From Oscheius onirici (taxonomy: Eukaryota > Nematoda > Chromadorea > Rhabditida > Rhabditidae): a stretch of 64,000 nt of DNA. The stretch covers positions 5,208,001 to 5,272,000 of the forward strand of contig OW051473.1 in NCBI GenBank assembly GCA_932521025.1, written 5' to 3'. Under the pieces are notes generated by a model that worked only from the letters and a program-made list of their open reading frames with translations, did not search any database and was not told where the DNA came from. This document shows positions 36,401-48,496 of this stretch, piece by piece. A program made the position numbers and the translations under genes. How positions within the stretch are numbered: position 1 is the stretch's first letter; each line of letters begins with the position of its first letter.

Positions 36401-39334
36401 CAGATGAAGTAATGGCTCTCATGGACGAACAAGACGGTCGTGTTGTCAGGAGCGACAGTTTCAATACTCAATGGAAGGAAATTCAGGGAGAGACTCCTCG
36501 AAAGACCAAACACGAGGTTCCGGATGCAGCAAAGGTGAGAAACTAAGTGGACATCATAGAGAAAACCGTGGCGGAGGCAAATGCGCCAAAGAGCTGCTTC
36601 CAATGCAAACAGATAAATCTGCTTTTTGTGACAGCGCTGTTCTTGCTGCTTCTTCATTTCACTACTCGGGCAATTTCCGTGTTTTAGCACTCATGCGACG
36701 CATCCTCTGAAGATTCATCTGACTGGGAAGGACCGATTCTACCCGACATCATGAGCAGATCCTTCAATTCGGCTCTGTTCAGCGGATCCAGTCACTCCTT
36801 GAAGCGTACCAGATCCAGCAGCAAAAAGAACTCGCAGCTTCTGGACTGTTCTGAGATGGAAGCATCATTCTGTTCCACAAGATCTGATCTGCCACCTTGT
36901 CTTGGGCGTAGCCTCCGCAAGAAGCTCCGAGTCAGACGCATGCCGAGAAGTATGAGTGATGGAGAGCAGTTGGGAGTGAAAAGCGGTATGTTTCAACTTC
37001 GCATGTTTCCGCTCTGTTTGGGCTGATATGAAGCTCAAATTTCCAGGTCTGTTGACTCCGCAAATCCGTGTGTCTCCTCCGCGAACACCGCTGTCTTCTT
37101 CTACAAAACTGCTGCAGGAACTGGACAGACAGCTGCTGGCCTCGGAGAGTGATACGGCCTACGATCATAGTGATGATGCTCCTGCCTACGAATGGGATGA
37201 CTACAAGGTATACAACGGAAGCACAATATGGCCTTAAATCTTATGCGACGAGCGGTGCTATCGGATAGACTTTGTGCGACGGCATGCACCATTTGAAGAC
37301 ATTTGCCGGCTCGTAAAAGAGCCTCCATACTCCCATTTCTGCGCCTAATGTTTGCTTTTCACTGCAAGTTTTTCCGTTTCTAAAACAATGCAAAAACATT
37401 TGAAAACAGTAATTTTTGAACGAATACTGAGAAAAATTAGTGTTCCTTGATTATCAACACAGAACCGGTTAAATATACGGGAATAGCGTTTGTTCCAAGC
37501 AGATTAATGTCAGATTAACAGTGCTGTCAGCAACGTGAGACTTATTTCGGGCAAACATGGCCGGAAAACAGGTTCTCTTCCTTATCTCAGCCGGGTACAA
37601 GACAATTTTGAATCTCCTCCTGTCTGTTCGTTCTTCGTTTTCTCTCCACCATCAATTAAAAGGGCCCCTCCATTTCTATGCATATTGAGGCCCTGCAAGC
37701 TATTGACAACCGGCTGTCGCCCTGGCTACCTTTTGGTTCACGGCATGATTCTGTTATTCTCAGTGCCTCTCGACCCCTTCTACGTAATTAGACCTGGACA
37801 GCTGTCCAAATGACCACCCTCAATGGTCAGCACGCATATCCGAAATTTAATGTTTGCGCACTGCCAGCCGGTTGTTCCAGTTAGTACTCTATTCGTACCT
37901 CTTCACCTAATTTATCTCTTTTACAGCCCCCACAAAAGGACGACTCAATGCCAGATGACATGTCCCAAGCAAAGACCGAAAGTGTTCTGGGCGAAGATGA
38001 CGACTTTTGCTACCACTTTTCGGCATCCGAGAATGTCCGTCGTTTAGCCGAAGAAAGCCGAGCTCACTTGAAGATTGTCGAAAAGTTCGTGGAGGGCGAA
38101 GACGTTGATCCTCGTCAAATCGTAAGCACAAAATCAGCTTGTTGTATTGTTTATTCAGAGTAACATCGAGCTTATTTGCCGTACAAATCTCCGTCAGCTG
38201 GACACAGCTATCAAAACGAGTGTTCATGCAGATGTAACTGACATCCGGGATTTGCGCCAGCAGTGGTCCCGTCTTCTGAACAACGTGAACAGTCCCGCAA
38301 CTCAGCTGCTTCACAAGGTTGGATTTTACAAAACTGCATAATCATCATTTTTTTTAGATCGGACGATTCAGTAACTCTCTTCGAGATCTTCACTCGTCAA
38401 ACCCAGCTGCCGTTCTCAATTCGATGGCAGAAATTAGATCTAAGGAGGATGCCAATTCTGCTCTGGATGCTATTGTATCGATTCACAAGCGACTGTCTGG
38501 AGAAAGAGATGAGCTCAGGTTTGTACTTTCTTTAATGTTTTCACCTTTTTGGTTTCAGAGACCTTCTGCAATCTAAAATCTTCCGGGCAGAACTGCCTGA
38601 GATTACTGACGAGTTTGATGCAATCTCAGAAGGTTATGACGAGGCTGTTCACAAAATCGACAATCTTGTTCTGACATTGAAGAAGCTCAACAGTGACTGG
38701 TCCGACTGGAATTCAATGCAGAAAGACATTCGTCAATGCATGTCTTCCATTGAGGAGCGACTAAAGTCTGCCAACTTTGATCAAACTTCTGTCTTGGATC
38801 AAATGGAGTTCTGTCAGGAGAGAATGAACAGCCTGGAGACGATGTGCAACTATCTCACCTCGTCTCTCAACAGCATTCAAGACGATGAGACCAAAATTAC
38901 ACCAGATTTCAAGGCTGAAATTTCTCTCTACGCAAATGCTCTGCAGCAGCTCAGATCCAAATTCAATGAAGTGATCCGAGTTCCAACTCCTCCTACCCCA
39001 TTCAATCACTTTGTACCTTCTCTTCCGATCTCACCTATAGCTACTTCTACTCCACAAAAAGCTGTTAAGAGAGTCAAGACCAGACAGACACAGACGAGAG
39101 TTGCTTCCCCTGCTCCAGAACCTAGACAATCAGTTGGAAGTCGTATCTACCGAACGGTATCTTAGAAGTATCAATTGTTTAATGAATTTTCTTCAGGTGT
39201 CATCCAGCTGGTTGATCAAGGGCCTTCTGGGTCTTTCCTTGATAGCCGCAGTTGCAGCTCTGTTCTTCACTGCTGTCTATGGAGCCAAGTTCGGACCTCA
39301 TCTTACTTATGTCCGTGGTCCCCCGCCTCTTTGA
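27425..39334 (+). CDS. unc-83: KASH-domain nuclear-envelope protein, UNC-83 type
   Basis: Outer-nuclear-membrane anchor that links nuclei to microtubule motors; in C. elegans UNC-83 binds the SUN protein UNC-84 and recruits kinesin-1 and dynein. Seventeen exons join in phase to 998 residues, close to the C. elegans long isoform. Exons: 27425-27472, 28066-28158, 30267-30444, 30487-30623, 32849-32913, 32955-33093, 35236-35387, 35576-35731, 36053-36240, 36404-36534, 36688-36985, 37047-37207, 37927-38121, 38159-38317, 38358-38518, 38559-39156, 39197-39334. The N-terminal and C-terminal thirds are helical and spectrin-like; the middle is acidic and Ser-rich (residues about 220-580) with KRARRD and KRTRSSSKK basic clusters. 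The end is a KASH peptide: TM GLLGLSLIAAVAALFFTAVYG, then HLTYVRGPPPL as the last residues. Introns of 2.1-2.2 kb before exons 3, 5 and 7 are large for this genome and could house promoters of shorter isoforms. Confidence 0.9.
35488..35525 (+). repeat. 38-bp exact copy of a guanylate-cyclase exon/intron border, inside unc-83 intron 7
   Basis: This stretch (starts GGTTCGGATCGCC, ends TAAGTGACA) is identical to 40606-40643, in the same orientation, 5.1 kb away. There it spans the first bases of a cyclase tail exon and nearly all of the intron before it. The flanks differ on both sides. Confidence 0.9.
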
Positions 39335-39749
39335 GCACGTTAGCTTGTTCCGTTGATTACAATGGTCACAATTTTTCCAGTATTCTCTTTTGCATAGCAT
39401 TTCTCACTTGTGTCTCTCATCACTACGATTTGAGCCTTTAGAGCCCGGGTGTCGCGCAATCCTTAAAAACTCTTTAAAAAATCAAACTGATGAAACAATA
39501 ATCTCAAAAAATCAGGTAATCAGCCATTTTCTCCAGAATACCTAATAAATCCCCCCCTCCCAAAAAGAAATAGCACCCAGTGAATTTGTTATTTGGAGAT
39601 ATTGCTGTATATAACCCGTACACAATCGTGTCATCATTGTTGTTGTTTCAACGCTGGATTTCTTTCTGCCAATATTCAAGCATATTGAATAAATATTAGA
39701 AAACGGTTTATTACGGTACCAAATAAATATAAATAAGAGCTGATTAGGC
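39335..39749. other. convergent 3' UTR region, unc-83 and guanylate cyclase
   Basis: AT-rich 415 bp between two stop codons facing each other. AATAAA for unc-83 at 39688-39693 lies only about 60 bp from the cyclase stop, and further AATAAA copies follow, so the two transcripts probably overlap tail to tail. Confidence 0.5.
39688..39693 (+). terminator. polyadenylation signal of unc-83
   Basis: AATAAA 354 bases after the KASH stop codon; additional AATAAA motifs lie within the next 40 bases. Confidence 0.5.
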
Positions 39750-42700
39750 TTATTGTACAGAGCAAACCTAAAAGACAGAGCATATTAAGATGATGAACAT
39801 AGATACCTTAGTTTTCAACTTCGGATCCTGGCGAATGTCTTCACAGCGGCAGTCTTCTCCTTTTCCATGAGAGTGCCCTCGCGAACTTGATTCTTTCGCC
39901 TTTTCCTTCACCGATTTTCTCTTCTCAGAGCCCCGTTTGCCAAGATCCGGTAAAACCTGCACGGATTAGGAATATTTTAAAATACTGACCTTTTTCTCTT
40001 GCAGCTCTGGTTCCTTCTTCTGCTGACTGTCCAGCAGCTTCTTGGCAGATTGCATTTCTTTGCTTTGGGCTTTCTTTTTCCTCTAAATGAAAATCAGTTT
40101 TGAAGGTTTGTATCTACCTCAATCCGATCGTCTTTCTTCCATAAATCCTCCGAATCAGTGCTGTCATCTTCGTGAGGGCTACTACTGTGAACATGTTGGT
40201 GTAGGTCAACTGGAATACGATCTGCGGGCTCTGCTACAAAATCGGTCGACATCGTGCGCACTTCTATAACAACTGAAAATAGGCAATTTTCTGGAGCTCA
40301 CCATCAGTTTCTGAAACTCCGTTAATTTGCTCTACGGTTGGGTGTGGTGTGTTGGCCGTTGAGAGCGTTGATTCACCGTTGATTATTGAAGTGGCTGTAG
40401 CAGAAGTCAAGCTGATGCTGATATCATCCTGAAGTCGATCATCACGATCATGAATTGTAGACGATGCCAAAGAAATTACGCTGGCCGATTTGTTGTTTTC
40501 TTCTGAACAGATTAGAGAACGAAAAAATTGAACTGTATACCTGGAAGTATTACTGGAACGGCTTCAACCATTTGAGAACTTCGTTCAAACTTAGGTACCG
40601 ATTTTGGTTCGGATCGCCTAAAACATAGATTTTGTAAGTGACAGATCTTACTTTTTCTGGTTTCTTTCAAGTGTCTTTAACAGCAGATCTGTTGTTTTTG
40701 TTGCTTCTGTGTACGCAGTTGGATAGGAAGCGCTGAAGAGTGCTGTACTGGATACTTGGGCAAGTGTTTGTTGGAGAGACTAAATCATAGTGACGGATCA
40801 CTTAGCCTCACTTACTTGGTTAAGATCCGCAGTGTCCGATGAATCCGACGGTCTTCTAGAGTACGCTGAACCAGTACGAGAGTGGTCGCTAGATTCACTG
40901 AAAGAATGTTAAAGCTACAGGATGGGAAGGACGTGAATCGATGTTGTGGCCAGGGAAGTCGCATTTATGATGAAGCACGCGAAAACTATCACCACGATTC
41001 ACGCAAACCTACCCCCAGTTCATACTCATTCGACTGAGTGCAGATGTGCGATCATGTTCCTCTTCGAGTTCTTCAAAACCGTCCTCGTGTTCTTCCTGAA
41101 GTAACAATAGAGCCAAAAACAGCTTTGAGTAACCTGGTCAATTTCCGGTCTCTGCGGAGGATTGGTGAGGTATCTTGGTCTGCCACTTTTAGATACGACT
41201 TCATAAGCTTTCATATCTCCTTTGCCCTTAAACGAGTATAAACACTTAAGATGAAACTGTTAACCTTGACGTTGATGACTCCACGATGTTTTACTTTGAA
41301 CTTGTTCGGAGACTGTCTGTCAAGTCTATCTTTAGTTCGCTGCCCGATTTGTATTGTCATTTGCTGAAGGTTATGATATCATAACAGCTTTTTGTAAACC
41401 GTACCACTTTGTTGTGGCTCTCCATTCTTGAGGAGCAGTTGACGGTGTCTCCAAAAAGACAATACCGAGGATTTTTGGCTCCGACAATGCCTCCAACACA
41501 GGGTCCGGTAAACATTCCGATTTTCACTTGAACCCTTTTCCCATCTGCAAATTTCATTTCGCTGTCCTTCATTTTGTTTATCATGTGAATACAGCAGTCA
41601 GCCATTATAGTTGTATCAAAATCATCCCTAAAATTTTGATTAGTTTTGTTAGCACTGTTCTCACTTGTAAGGTGCTCCAGCAGATATCATATACGATTCT
41701 CCGATTGTTTCCACTTTGTAAACACCGTGGATGTCGACCATTTCATCAAACATTAAGTACACTCCATTCAAAAGATTCACAATATCTACAGGTGTCATTT
41801 GATCAGTCTGACGGGCAAAGTCGACAACCTCTAACCGTCAATATAATGCTTTAAAATCGAGCTAACCTTGACGAAAGCGATTGTGACGCATTCAAAGCTC
41901 TCGCATTGATCAGATTTTCCAGTTCTGAGCATGGTGTTGGCCACGTCAACAGGCATCATTTGGGAAAGCAGCTGGCGTGCTTTACGCTTATTGTCCGCAA
42001 TTTCACGCGTCATTTCGGTTAGAAGCTGAACAAAATGAAAAGCAATCTAACAACAGTACTTGACTGCGCTGCTTTTCACTCTGAAGCAAGTTTTTAAGGT
42101 GATCACTCTTTTGGATGGAAGCCATGATGATTTCGCGATTGCAATCTGCGTCTCCGTAGTCGTTCAGAAACAACCCCATCCTGAACATGTCATCGAGCCC
42201 GTCTACTCTGAATTTTTACTTCGATTTTTTTTTGAGAAGTGACCATACACGCATGTGGCTAAAAGAATGAACATTTCGCAGCTTTTCAAGTAGACTATTG
42301 GACCTCTCAGCACAACATACGGCAAGTTTTCTGAATGATGAAATATGTTGAAGTTCATTCTTCTTACGATCAGTGTACTCATCATCTCGCTTTTCTGCAG
42401 TCTCAACCTCTACCTGCTCCTCGGTCACGTCATTTACTTTCAAAGTTATGGCATTTTGACTTCTTTTGACGACTGGGTGAAGCGACTCCAGTTGAAAGTT
42501 GCAATTTTCGTGAGCCAGACACTAAACTTTTAACTGAAACCATTTTTAAATTCTCTCACTCCCTCTGCAGTGAATTTAATGCATGGCTTCTGCAAGTCAA
42601 ATAGCTCAACCATATTCTGACCAGGAATTTCCGGCATCAGATTAAGAAGGCCTTGGCCACACATTATAATCTGAATCAATGTAGAGTAACGTATTTAGCT

Positions 42701-43568
42701 TACATCCAACTTCCGGTTGAAAGCTATATGGAAAGGAAACATTTTGAGAAAGGAGATTGTATCGACGGGAAGGTATTCATTCAAGTTCTTGACACGTTCT
42801 TTTAATCTAAAGCCAAAAATCTTTTGAAAATCTTCTATTGCTTACCTGTTATCTAGTCCGAGACCGGTGTTGTTGAAACTGAGTTGAATGATTACAAAAA
42901 GAAACTTTCCCTTTTCTTTCTTCTTCAAAATCTACAACTAGCCATTAGCTACATCTATATATTCATGAAACCTTCACACCAAGTTCTTGCTTGTAGAAAA
43001 TTCTGGCCAATTCGACTAACTGACCAATAACGTAGGAAATGTATCCTTGTCGGCGAGACCTTCAAAAAGGAAATTAAATATAGAAAACAAAAAGATTACC
43101 GGTAGTGCAATATGAGTCCATCTTCAGTCTCTGCTGAACAATAAAAAGAAGGAGCACGAATTTTTGGATAACTAAAAACAGTTTTTATAAGCCAAATAAT
43201 TACCTAAATCTGAAGTATTCGTGCAAATTGTCCAGTCCCTTGAGGAAATCAGAGAATCGACGGCCCATAACGTGCATCAGATCTCCATAGCCGTGACGAA
43301 TCAAAAACTGGACAAAGAAACGACCAGCCAATACTCCAACTTGGTCAGCCGTCATTCCGGTAATCTCGCATGTAGCTCGAAGAAGGTTCGGCACAATATG
43401 TTCCGAATATGTGTCATGGGTCGAAATTGACTTGTCTTCCAATTGAGTCAGTTCTAATATCTGTAGCGACTTTTTAAAATTAGTATGCATTCAAACCTGA
43501 GCGAGAACTTGAGGTCCAAAATTTTCCTGGATCATGAAGCGGACCCCTTCGATAATGAGACCATACAT
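39750..43568 (-). CDS. atypical soluble guanylate cyclase (H-NOX type) with long charged tail
   Basis: Gas-sensing cyclase subunit that makes cGMP, of the nematode gcy-31 to gcy-37 group and closest in pattern to the gcy-31/gcy-33 branch (uncertain). It starts [11 protein letters not shown] at 43568. The H-NOX domain has the haem His in LDNLHEYF and the YxSxR motif in HYRSRR. Next come H-NOXA and the signalling helix ([15 protein letters not shown] ... [11 protein letters not shown]). The catalytic domain has [21 protein letters not shown] and [10 protein letters not shown]. The usual metal-binding motif FSD(V/I)VGFT reads FVKVVDFA, so one metal Asp is Lys, and the second (GD) is Glu. It probably works only as a heterodimer. 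After [11 protein letters not shown], a roughly 345-residue Ser/Lys-rich tail is spread over about nine exons and ends KLKTKVCSVQ, a CaaX-like end. The tail exons join in phase. Confidence 0.85.
40606..40643 (-). repeat. partner copy of the 38-bp repeat, across a cyclase exon/intron border
   Basis: Identical to 35488-35525. On the minus strand it contains the intron sequence leading to the TTTTAG acceptor and the first bases of the exon that encodes RSEPKSVP. Since this copy is functional gene sequence, it is the likely source. Confidence 0.85.
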
Positions 43569-43912
43569 TTTCTGTAGAAGCGAGCCGAGATGATAGACAA
43601 AAAATGGGCAGGACTGATTTGGTATCTCCGGAAATGTGAAGATGGCTCAGACTTCCGTGCATTAGCACAACCCACTCTAAACAGCATTGCCACAACTAAA
43701 TCGGTGCCTCGTGGATACGTAGACAAACTTAGTCATGCTATTAGATTGGAGGAATGACACATATCTTTATTCCTCAGAAAGAATCCTACTAAAATATCTG
43801 GGAACCCTTTGGTATCACCAACTTTGGAAATGTCTTTGAACAACAATAAAAACAAGGGTACTCGTAGAACAACCCTGTGAGATCAGCAAGATTGAACTCT
43901 AGAAACAATTGC
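43569..43912. other. spacer between insulinase and guanylate cyclase
   Basis: Both genes point to the minus strand, so this 344 bp holds the insulinase 3' UTR and the cyclase promoter or leader. Frames here (43480-43726) are shadows of the first cyclase exon. Confidence 0.4.
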
Positions 43913-46900
43913 TTATTGATGAGGGCTCTTTCCCATGGGAGGAATGGAAATCTTGGGCTTGGGACGAGGGAACATGGAGAGATTGACGCGAGTACTGTCC
44001 ATGCAGCTGATTTCTTGCTGAAAAAGATTGTTCACGTTAAACTGAAGGATATCATACGTAGTTGTGTTTGACTTCTCCATTCTGTTGTTCGAAAACTCTC
44101 TGGCCTTTGCTGTCAGTGTTTCCGTGGACGTAGATAGCGACGAGACGTCTTTCCGGAGCATTGTTTCTGATCTTTCGGTCAAAGAAATCAACCATATCAG
44201 CTTTCGTAAGTCCCCTCAGAATTTCTGCTTGGTTCTCGTCTGAACAATGATGGTCAAAATGTTAGAATGAACTCTCACGTTTGTCAAAATTGTAATAACG
44301 AGATTCAATCTCATTCCAATAACGCCGATGACGCTCTCCCAATGTTTTCGGCTTTTCCAACAGTTTGGTGATAACAGCATCAATTTCACCTTTCAACGTT
44401 TCCTCTGTCATTTCAAGTAGCGTTTGCTAAACAAAGTATTTTAAAAGTTGGTTCTGACAATTACCCTCTCGTTGTCAAGGAAGTTTTCAATCCTCGACAT
44501 GACATAGTCGGGATTTTGAGGGCCCTGTACAATAACCTCAAAGCCAAGAGTTCCAGCCGAAAGTCTTGGTCCTGTCCATACAATGTATCCTAACTGTTCA
44601 TTGGTACGAAGTTGATTGAACGCCGACTCTTTCATAATTTGGAGAAGAAGCAGGAGTAATGCATGATCCTTGTCGTTCTGCAAATGGAAAGGAAATAAAA
44701 ACTTAGACAAACTACCTGTACGCCAATCTGGAAAAGAGCTTCAACAGCAGAATTCTGATGAGTTCCTTGGAAATGTCTGTAGATCATGGGAACTCCGCAG
44801 TCGATAGCAAACTCTTTCTTCAGTCCAGTTTCATTGTGGTAGAGTGAGCGGTGAGTCCATGTAACGTCTTGCAGGAGATTGGTAATGTTCTTTCCAAGTT
44901 GAAGAGCTTCATCTTTTGTCACGTTTCCATGAGCAAAAACTTCTGCATGGAAGGTTTCCAAAAGTTTCTGCTTGTGAGCTTTCAGGTCGCCAAGCGTCAC
45001 TCCCTCTCCCGCCTGCCGTACTTGCTTCTTGCTCCACTTGTGCTCCGATAGAAGAAGTTTAAGACACTCTTGTGAAATGGAATGCGGCTGGTTGTGCTCA
45101 AAGTTCTCCAAAGAGCGCTTGTAATTGTCCAAAAGAACTGCAAATCGGCCCTGGTCCGGTTCAAAAAGAACGAGACGCTCAACCAAGTCTTGCATGAAGC
45201 TGGGCTGTTTTTCGTCGTATCCACTAGTCTAAGAAAGCTCTCGTGATAGAAGCTACGTTTGTTACTAACTTCAATACTAAACGAGTCCATTCCAAAGTCC
45301 ACATGGTATTTCATTCCAGAAATGGTAGCGTTGTATGTTTGCTCTCCGAGAGAATCGTGGAAAGCATAGAGCCAAAGTGTAGAAATAAAAGCTGTTCTCG
45401 GACACTTAGCAAGAAGAGGAGTGAAAACATTGACCTGAAGATCAAAACGTATTAATTACATCGAAAAAACAAACCTTGATATGCATTTTCGGCATGTTAA
45501 ACTCGTTATCTTGTCTGTACCAAACACGAGTGTAGGGATCGTTGAATACCATCTCCGGATGGAGTCTATAACATTTAAAATTAATGATACCCAAAATCCT
45601 TACGCTGCATTCAAATCTCTCGTCTTCAAATCAAACTTTGTTGGAATGTAGCCGTTCTTATGAGGAAGGTGCAAGAGTGTGTTTGGAGTTTCCATAACCG
45701 CTTTGAACTTTTCAATAGTCTCCTCCGGAAACTTCTCGACTCGAATATCCGTGCCATAAACAGGCTCTTTTGTCATTGGTTTTCCGTTTTCCACTCCTAG
45801 AGCAATGACCTCAGCAATCATCTTCTCCGGACGAAGACATTCAATGAGCTCTCGACAGAGTTCTGGTTTGTACTCTGGCATGAGTAGAGTGTGTGAAAGG
45901 ATGTCTTCGAATGGAATTCTTTGAAGTCCACTAGCGAGAGATGTTGCCAAAGAACACGGGTTTTCTTTGTCCTACGATTGACGTAACAAAGGCAAAAAAC
46001 GTGCTTTACCTTGAACATGAACTTCATTTCCCCAATTTCCTTCAGTTCCTCATATATCCACGGCTGAGGTGCTTCTCGTCGCATAAGCCCAATGTATTGG
46101 AACATCATGTGAATAACGTCATCAACGTGGTTCATACCGGCTTAAGGAGATTTAAGTAAAAACACGACAGATAATCTACCTTCACTGAGGTCTACGCAGA
46201 TGCTAAAAGAAGCCATTCCACGAGCCAGGGTCGATGATCCGGCGCTCAGCGAGCTCACCCATCCCTTGGCCTTCAAAGCAGATAAGAGCGATCCTTCTCC
46301 TTCGTGACCGAGCAGATGAGCTGGGATTTTAAACGTAACAAGGCTGAACGATTTGACTTACAAACTATGTGATCGGGCTGAGACTTGTATTCGTTCTCGA
46401 GATAAGGTGCTGGAAAGGACAGCTTCAACATGCGGTTGTCCTTAATGGGAACAATCTGAATGAGAACATTTGATAAAAAGGACCTAACAAATTTACATCG
46501 ATTCGTCGTTTCAGCTGCTCATCTCCATACGGATGTTCCGCCCAATACTTTTTCTCAACATCCTTGTCTGGAATTTTTTCCAGTTCCAGCTGCAGAACGT
46601 AGTTTTCCAACTCATCAAGTGACTCTTTGCCAACGATCACCATCCGCATTCTGAATCACAGAATAGAGAAATAGGAAAAAACTATTACATGTTGGAACTG
46701 TAATATTTCCTGTGGAAGTCCAGAAGAACATCTCTTGGATTAAGACCCTTGGCTTCTGCCTCTGATCCCAGAGTATTTTTGTCTCCAGTTCCGAACTTTC
46801 CATAGTCATGGCCTGGTTTTGATAAATATCTAAACAAGCAAGGTGTTTTAAACAAAAAGTAGATGTACTACCTGCTGACTTGTAGTATTCTCCACGCATC

Positions 46901-47482
46901 GTTTTTCAAATTGTTTTGATGTTCGGAATCAACAGCCAGTACTTCTTTCCCCGTTGCTGATTCAGTGAATTGTGGGGTCAAAAAGAACTGCGCAAATCGA
47001 TCTAGGGCAGGCTACAATAACCAAGATAATGAGAAATAACAACTATGACTCACGAAAAGAGCATCCGGTTTTATGTCAAAGTGATAGTTGGTATGATCGG
47101 AAGCAGTGAACGCATTCGAACTTCCCGCATTGGCTGAGAGAAACTAAAAAGGAAGTGTATATATTCAAAATAAGCAAACCTTGCTGTATTCATTCTCAGA
47201 AGGATACTTCTCAGTTCCTAGAAAGAGCATGTGCTCGCAAAAGTGAGCAGTTCCAGGCATATCCCATGGGTCGTGAAGATGGCCTACAGCTACATCCATA
47301 GACGCAGCTGCGATATCCGTAGCTGGATCAGATACTAGTAAAATTTGCAGCCTATTCTTCAATTGTAATCCACGATACTGAACAACCATTCAACATAAGA
47401 AGTACTATTGACTTACGTCGCGAAGATCCTTTGGGGATTTATTGAAGGTTGCACATCTTCCAACGATAGGCGATTCTCCCAT
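43913..47482 (-). CDS. insulin-degrading enzyme-like M16A zinc metallopeptidase
   Basis: Large clamshell peptidase that degrades short peptides such as insulin-like molecules. From the conservative start at 47482 (MGESPIVGR) come [21 protein letters not shown] and the inverted zinc motif HFCEH (47231-47245), then FLGTEKYP and the third-ligand Glu region [17 protein letters not shown] (activation loop) and the middle inactive M16 repeats follow. The C-terminal part has [18 protein letters not shown] and ends [16 protein letters not shown], typical of the family. Many short introns join in phase. An alternative upstream ATG at 47595, with a 44-bp intron, would add a signal peptide (see findings). 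The next gene on the strand is the guanylate cyclase, 344 bp downstream. Confidence 0.9.
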
Positions 47483-48496
47483 CTTGAGAACCAGCCTGCA
47501 AAATGAAATGTTGACTCACAGAAGGCAGCGGGGAACAAAGCGACGCAACTTTGCCAACAGACAAGAAAAGCAATGAGCGAGAGATTCATTTCCACCGAGG
47601 GATTAATTGATTACCATATGGGTGTGGCCTGCCAAGTACAAAAAACCTACCTGGGGGTCCCGTTTGCTCCGCCAGCTGAACTGCCGTAAAGTCGAGCTTC
47701 AGCTGTGAGGAACCTAGCTCCTACTGCTACCACTCGGCGACCCAGATAGAGCATAAACCCTGCAAGTTGGAACAAGTGGGAATTTATAAAAGCGAGAAAT
47801 ACTATCGATTTGGTGTATTAGCAGCAGGCGTTTTAACGAAATCAACAGTATGAAACCTTTGAGCATGCAAGATACAAAAAATCACGTCTTACGCTGGAAA
47901 AGTTATATTAGAAGGGCACAAACTAGTAAAAAACAAGGCGTGAAGTTTACGCTAGATTTCTAGAGCATTATTTCGACCAAGCAAAGCGGAAAATGCTTTA
48001 TATGGATGCAATGGAAAAAAGTTCTTCCCAAGAAAAATCCGAATGACATCAGCGCCCAGTTGCGTATCGATTTTGAAGTAAACGCGACAAAGTTTTACTG
48101 CAGATTTTAGGAGGAATAAGTTTGAAAACGTGCATTACATTCAATGAATAATTATTTCCTAGCTGTTTTGCAGTTCATAAATAAAAGTTTTAGTTGAAAA
48201 TCTTAGCCTTCGCCGGTTAATAAATACTTTACAGAAACGATTGTATCTCCGTATACTATCAAAGATAGTAAAAAGCACACCAAGGAGCAAAAAGAAACGA
48301 CAGTAATCAAAGCCAAATATCCTAAACCAAAAAGTTAAGATGGACAGGCGAGGTCATATTGCATATTTGCGTTATTATGGTAGTACATACCGAATTGTTA
48401 CTTGTTTGTTTAGCATTTCTGTAAAAGTGCATTAACCCATCTTGATAGTTCTTTTGTGATAGATGAGTCTTCACTAATTTATTGAAGGGAAAACAT
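47483..48496. other. intergenic region insulinase / cytochrome b561 gene
   Basis: About 1 kb. It contains the 5' leader candidate of the insulinase (47483-47595) and the 3' UTR of the b561-type gene. No other coding evidence; ORFs are short and lack motifs. Confidence 0.4.
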
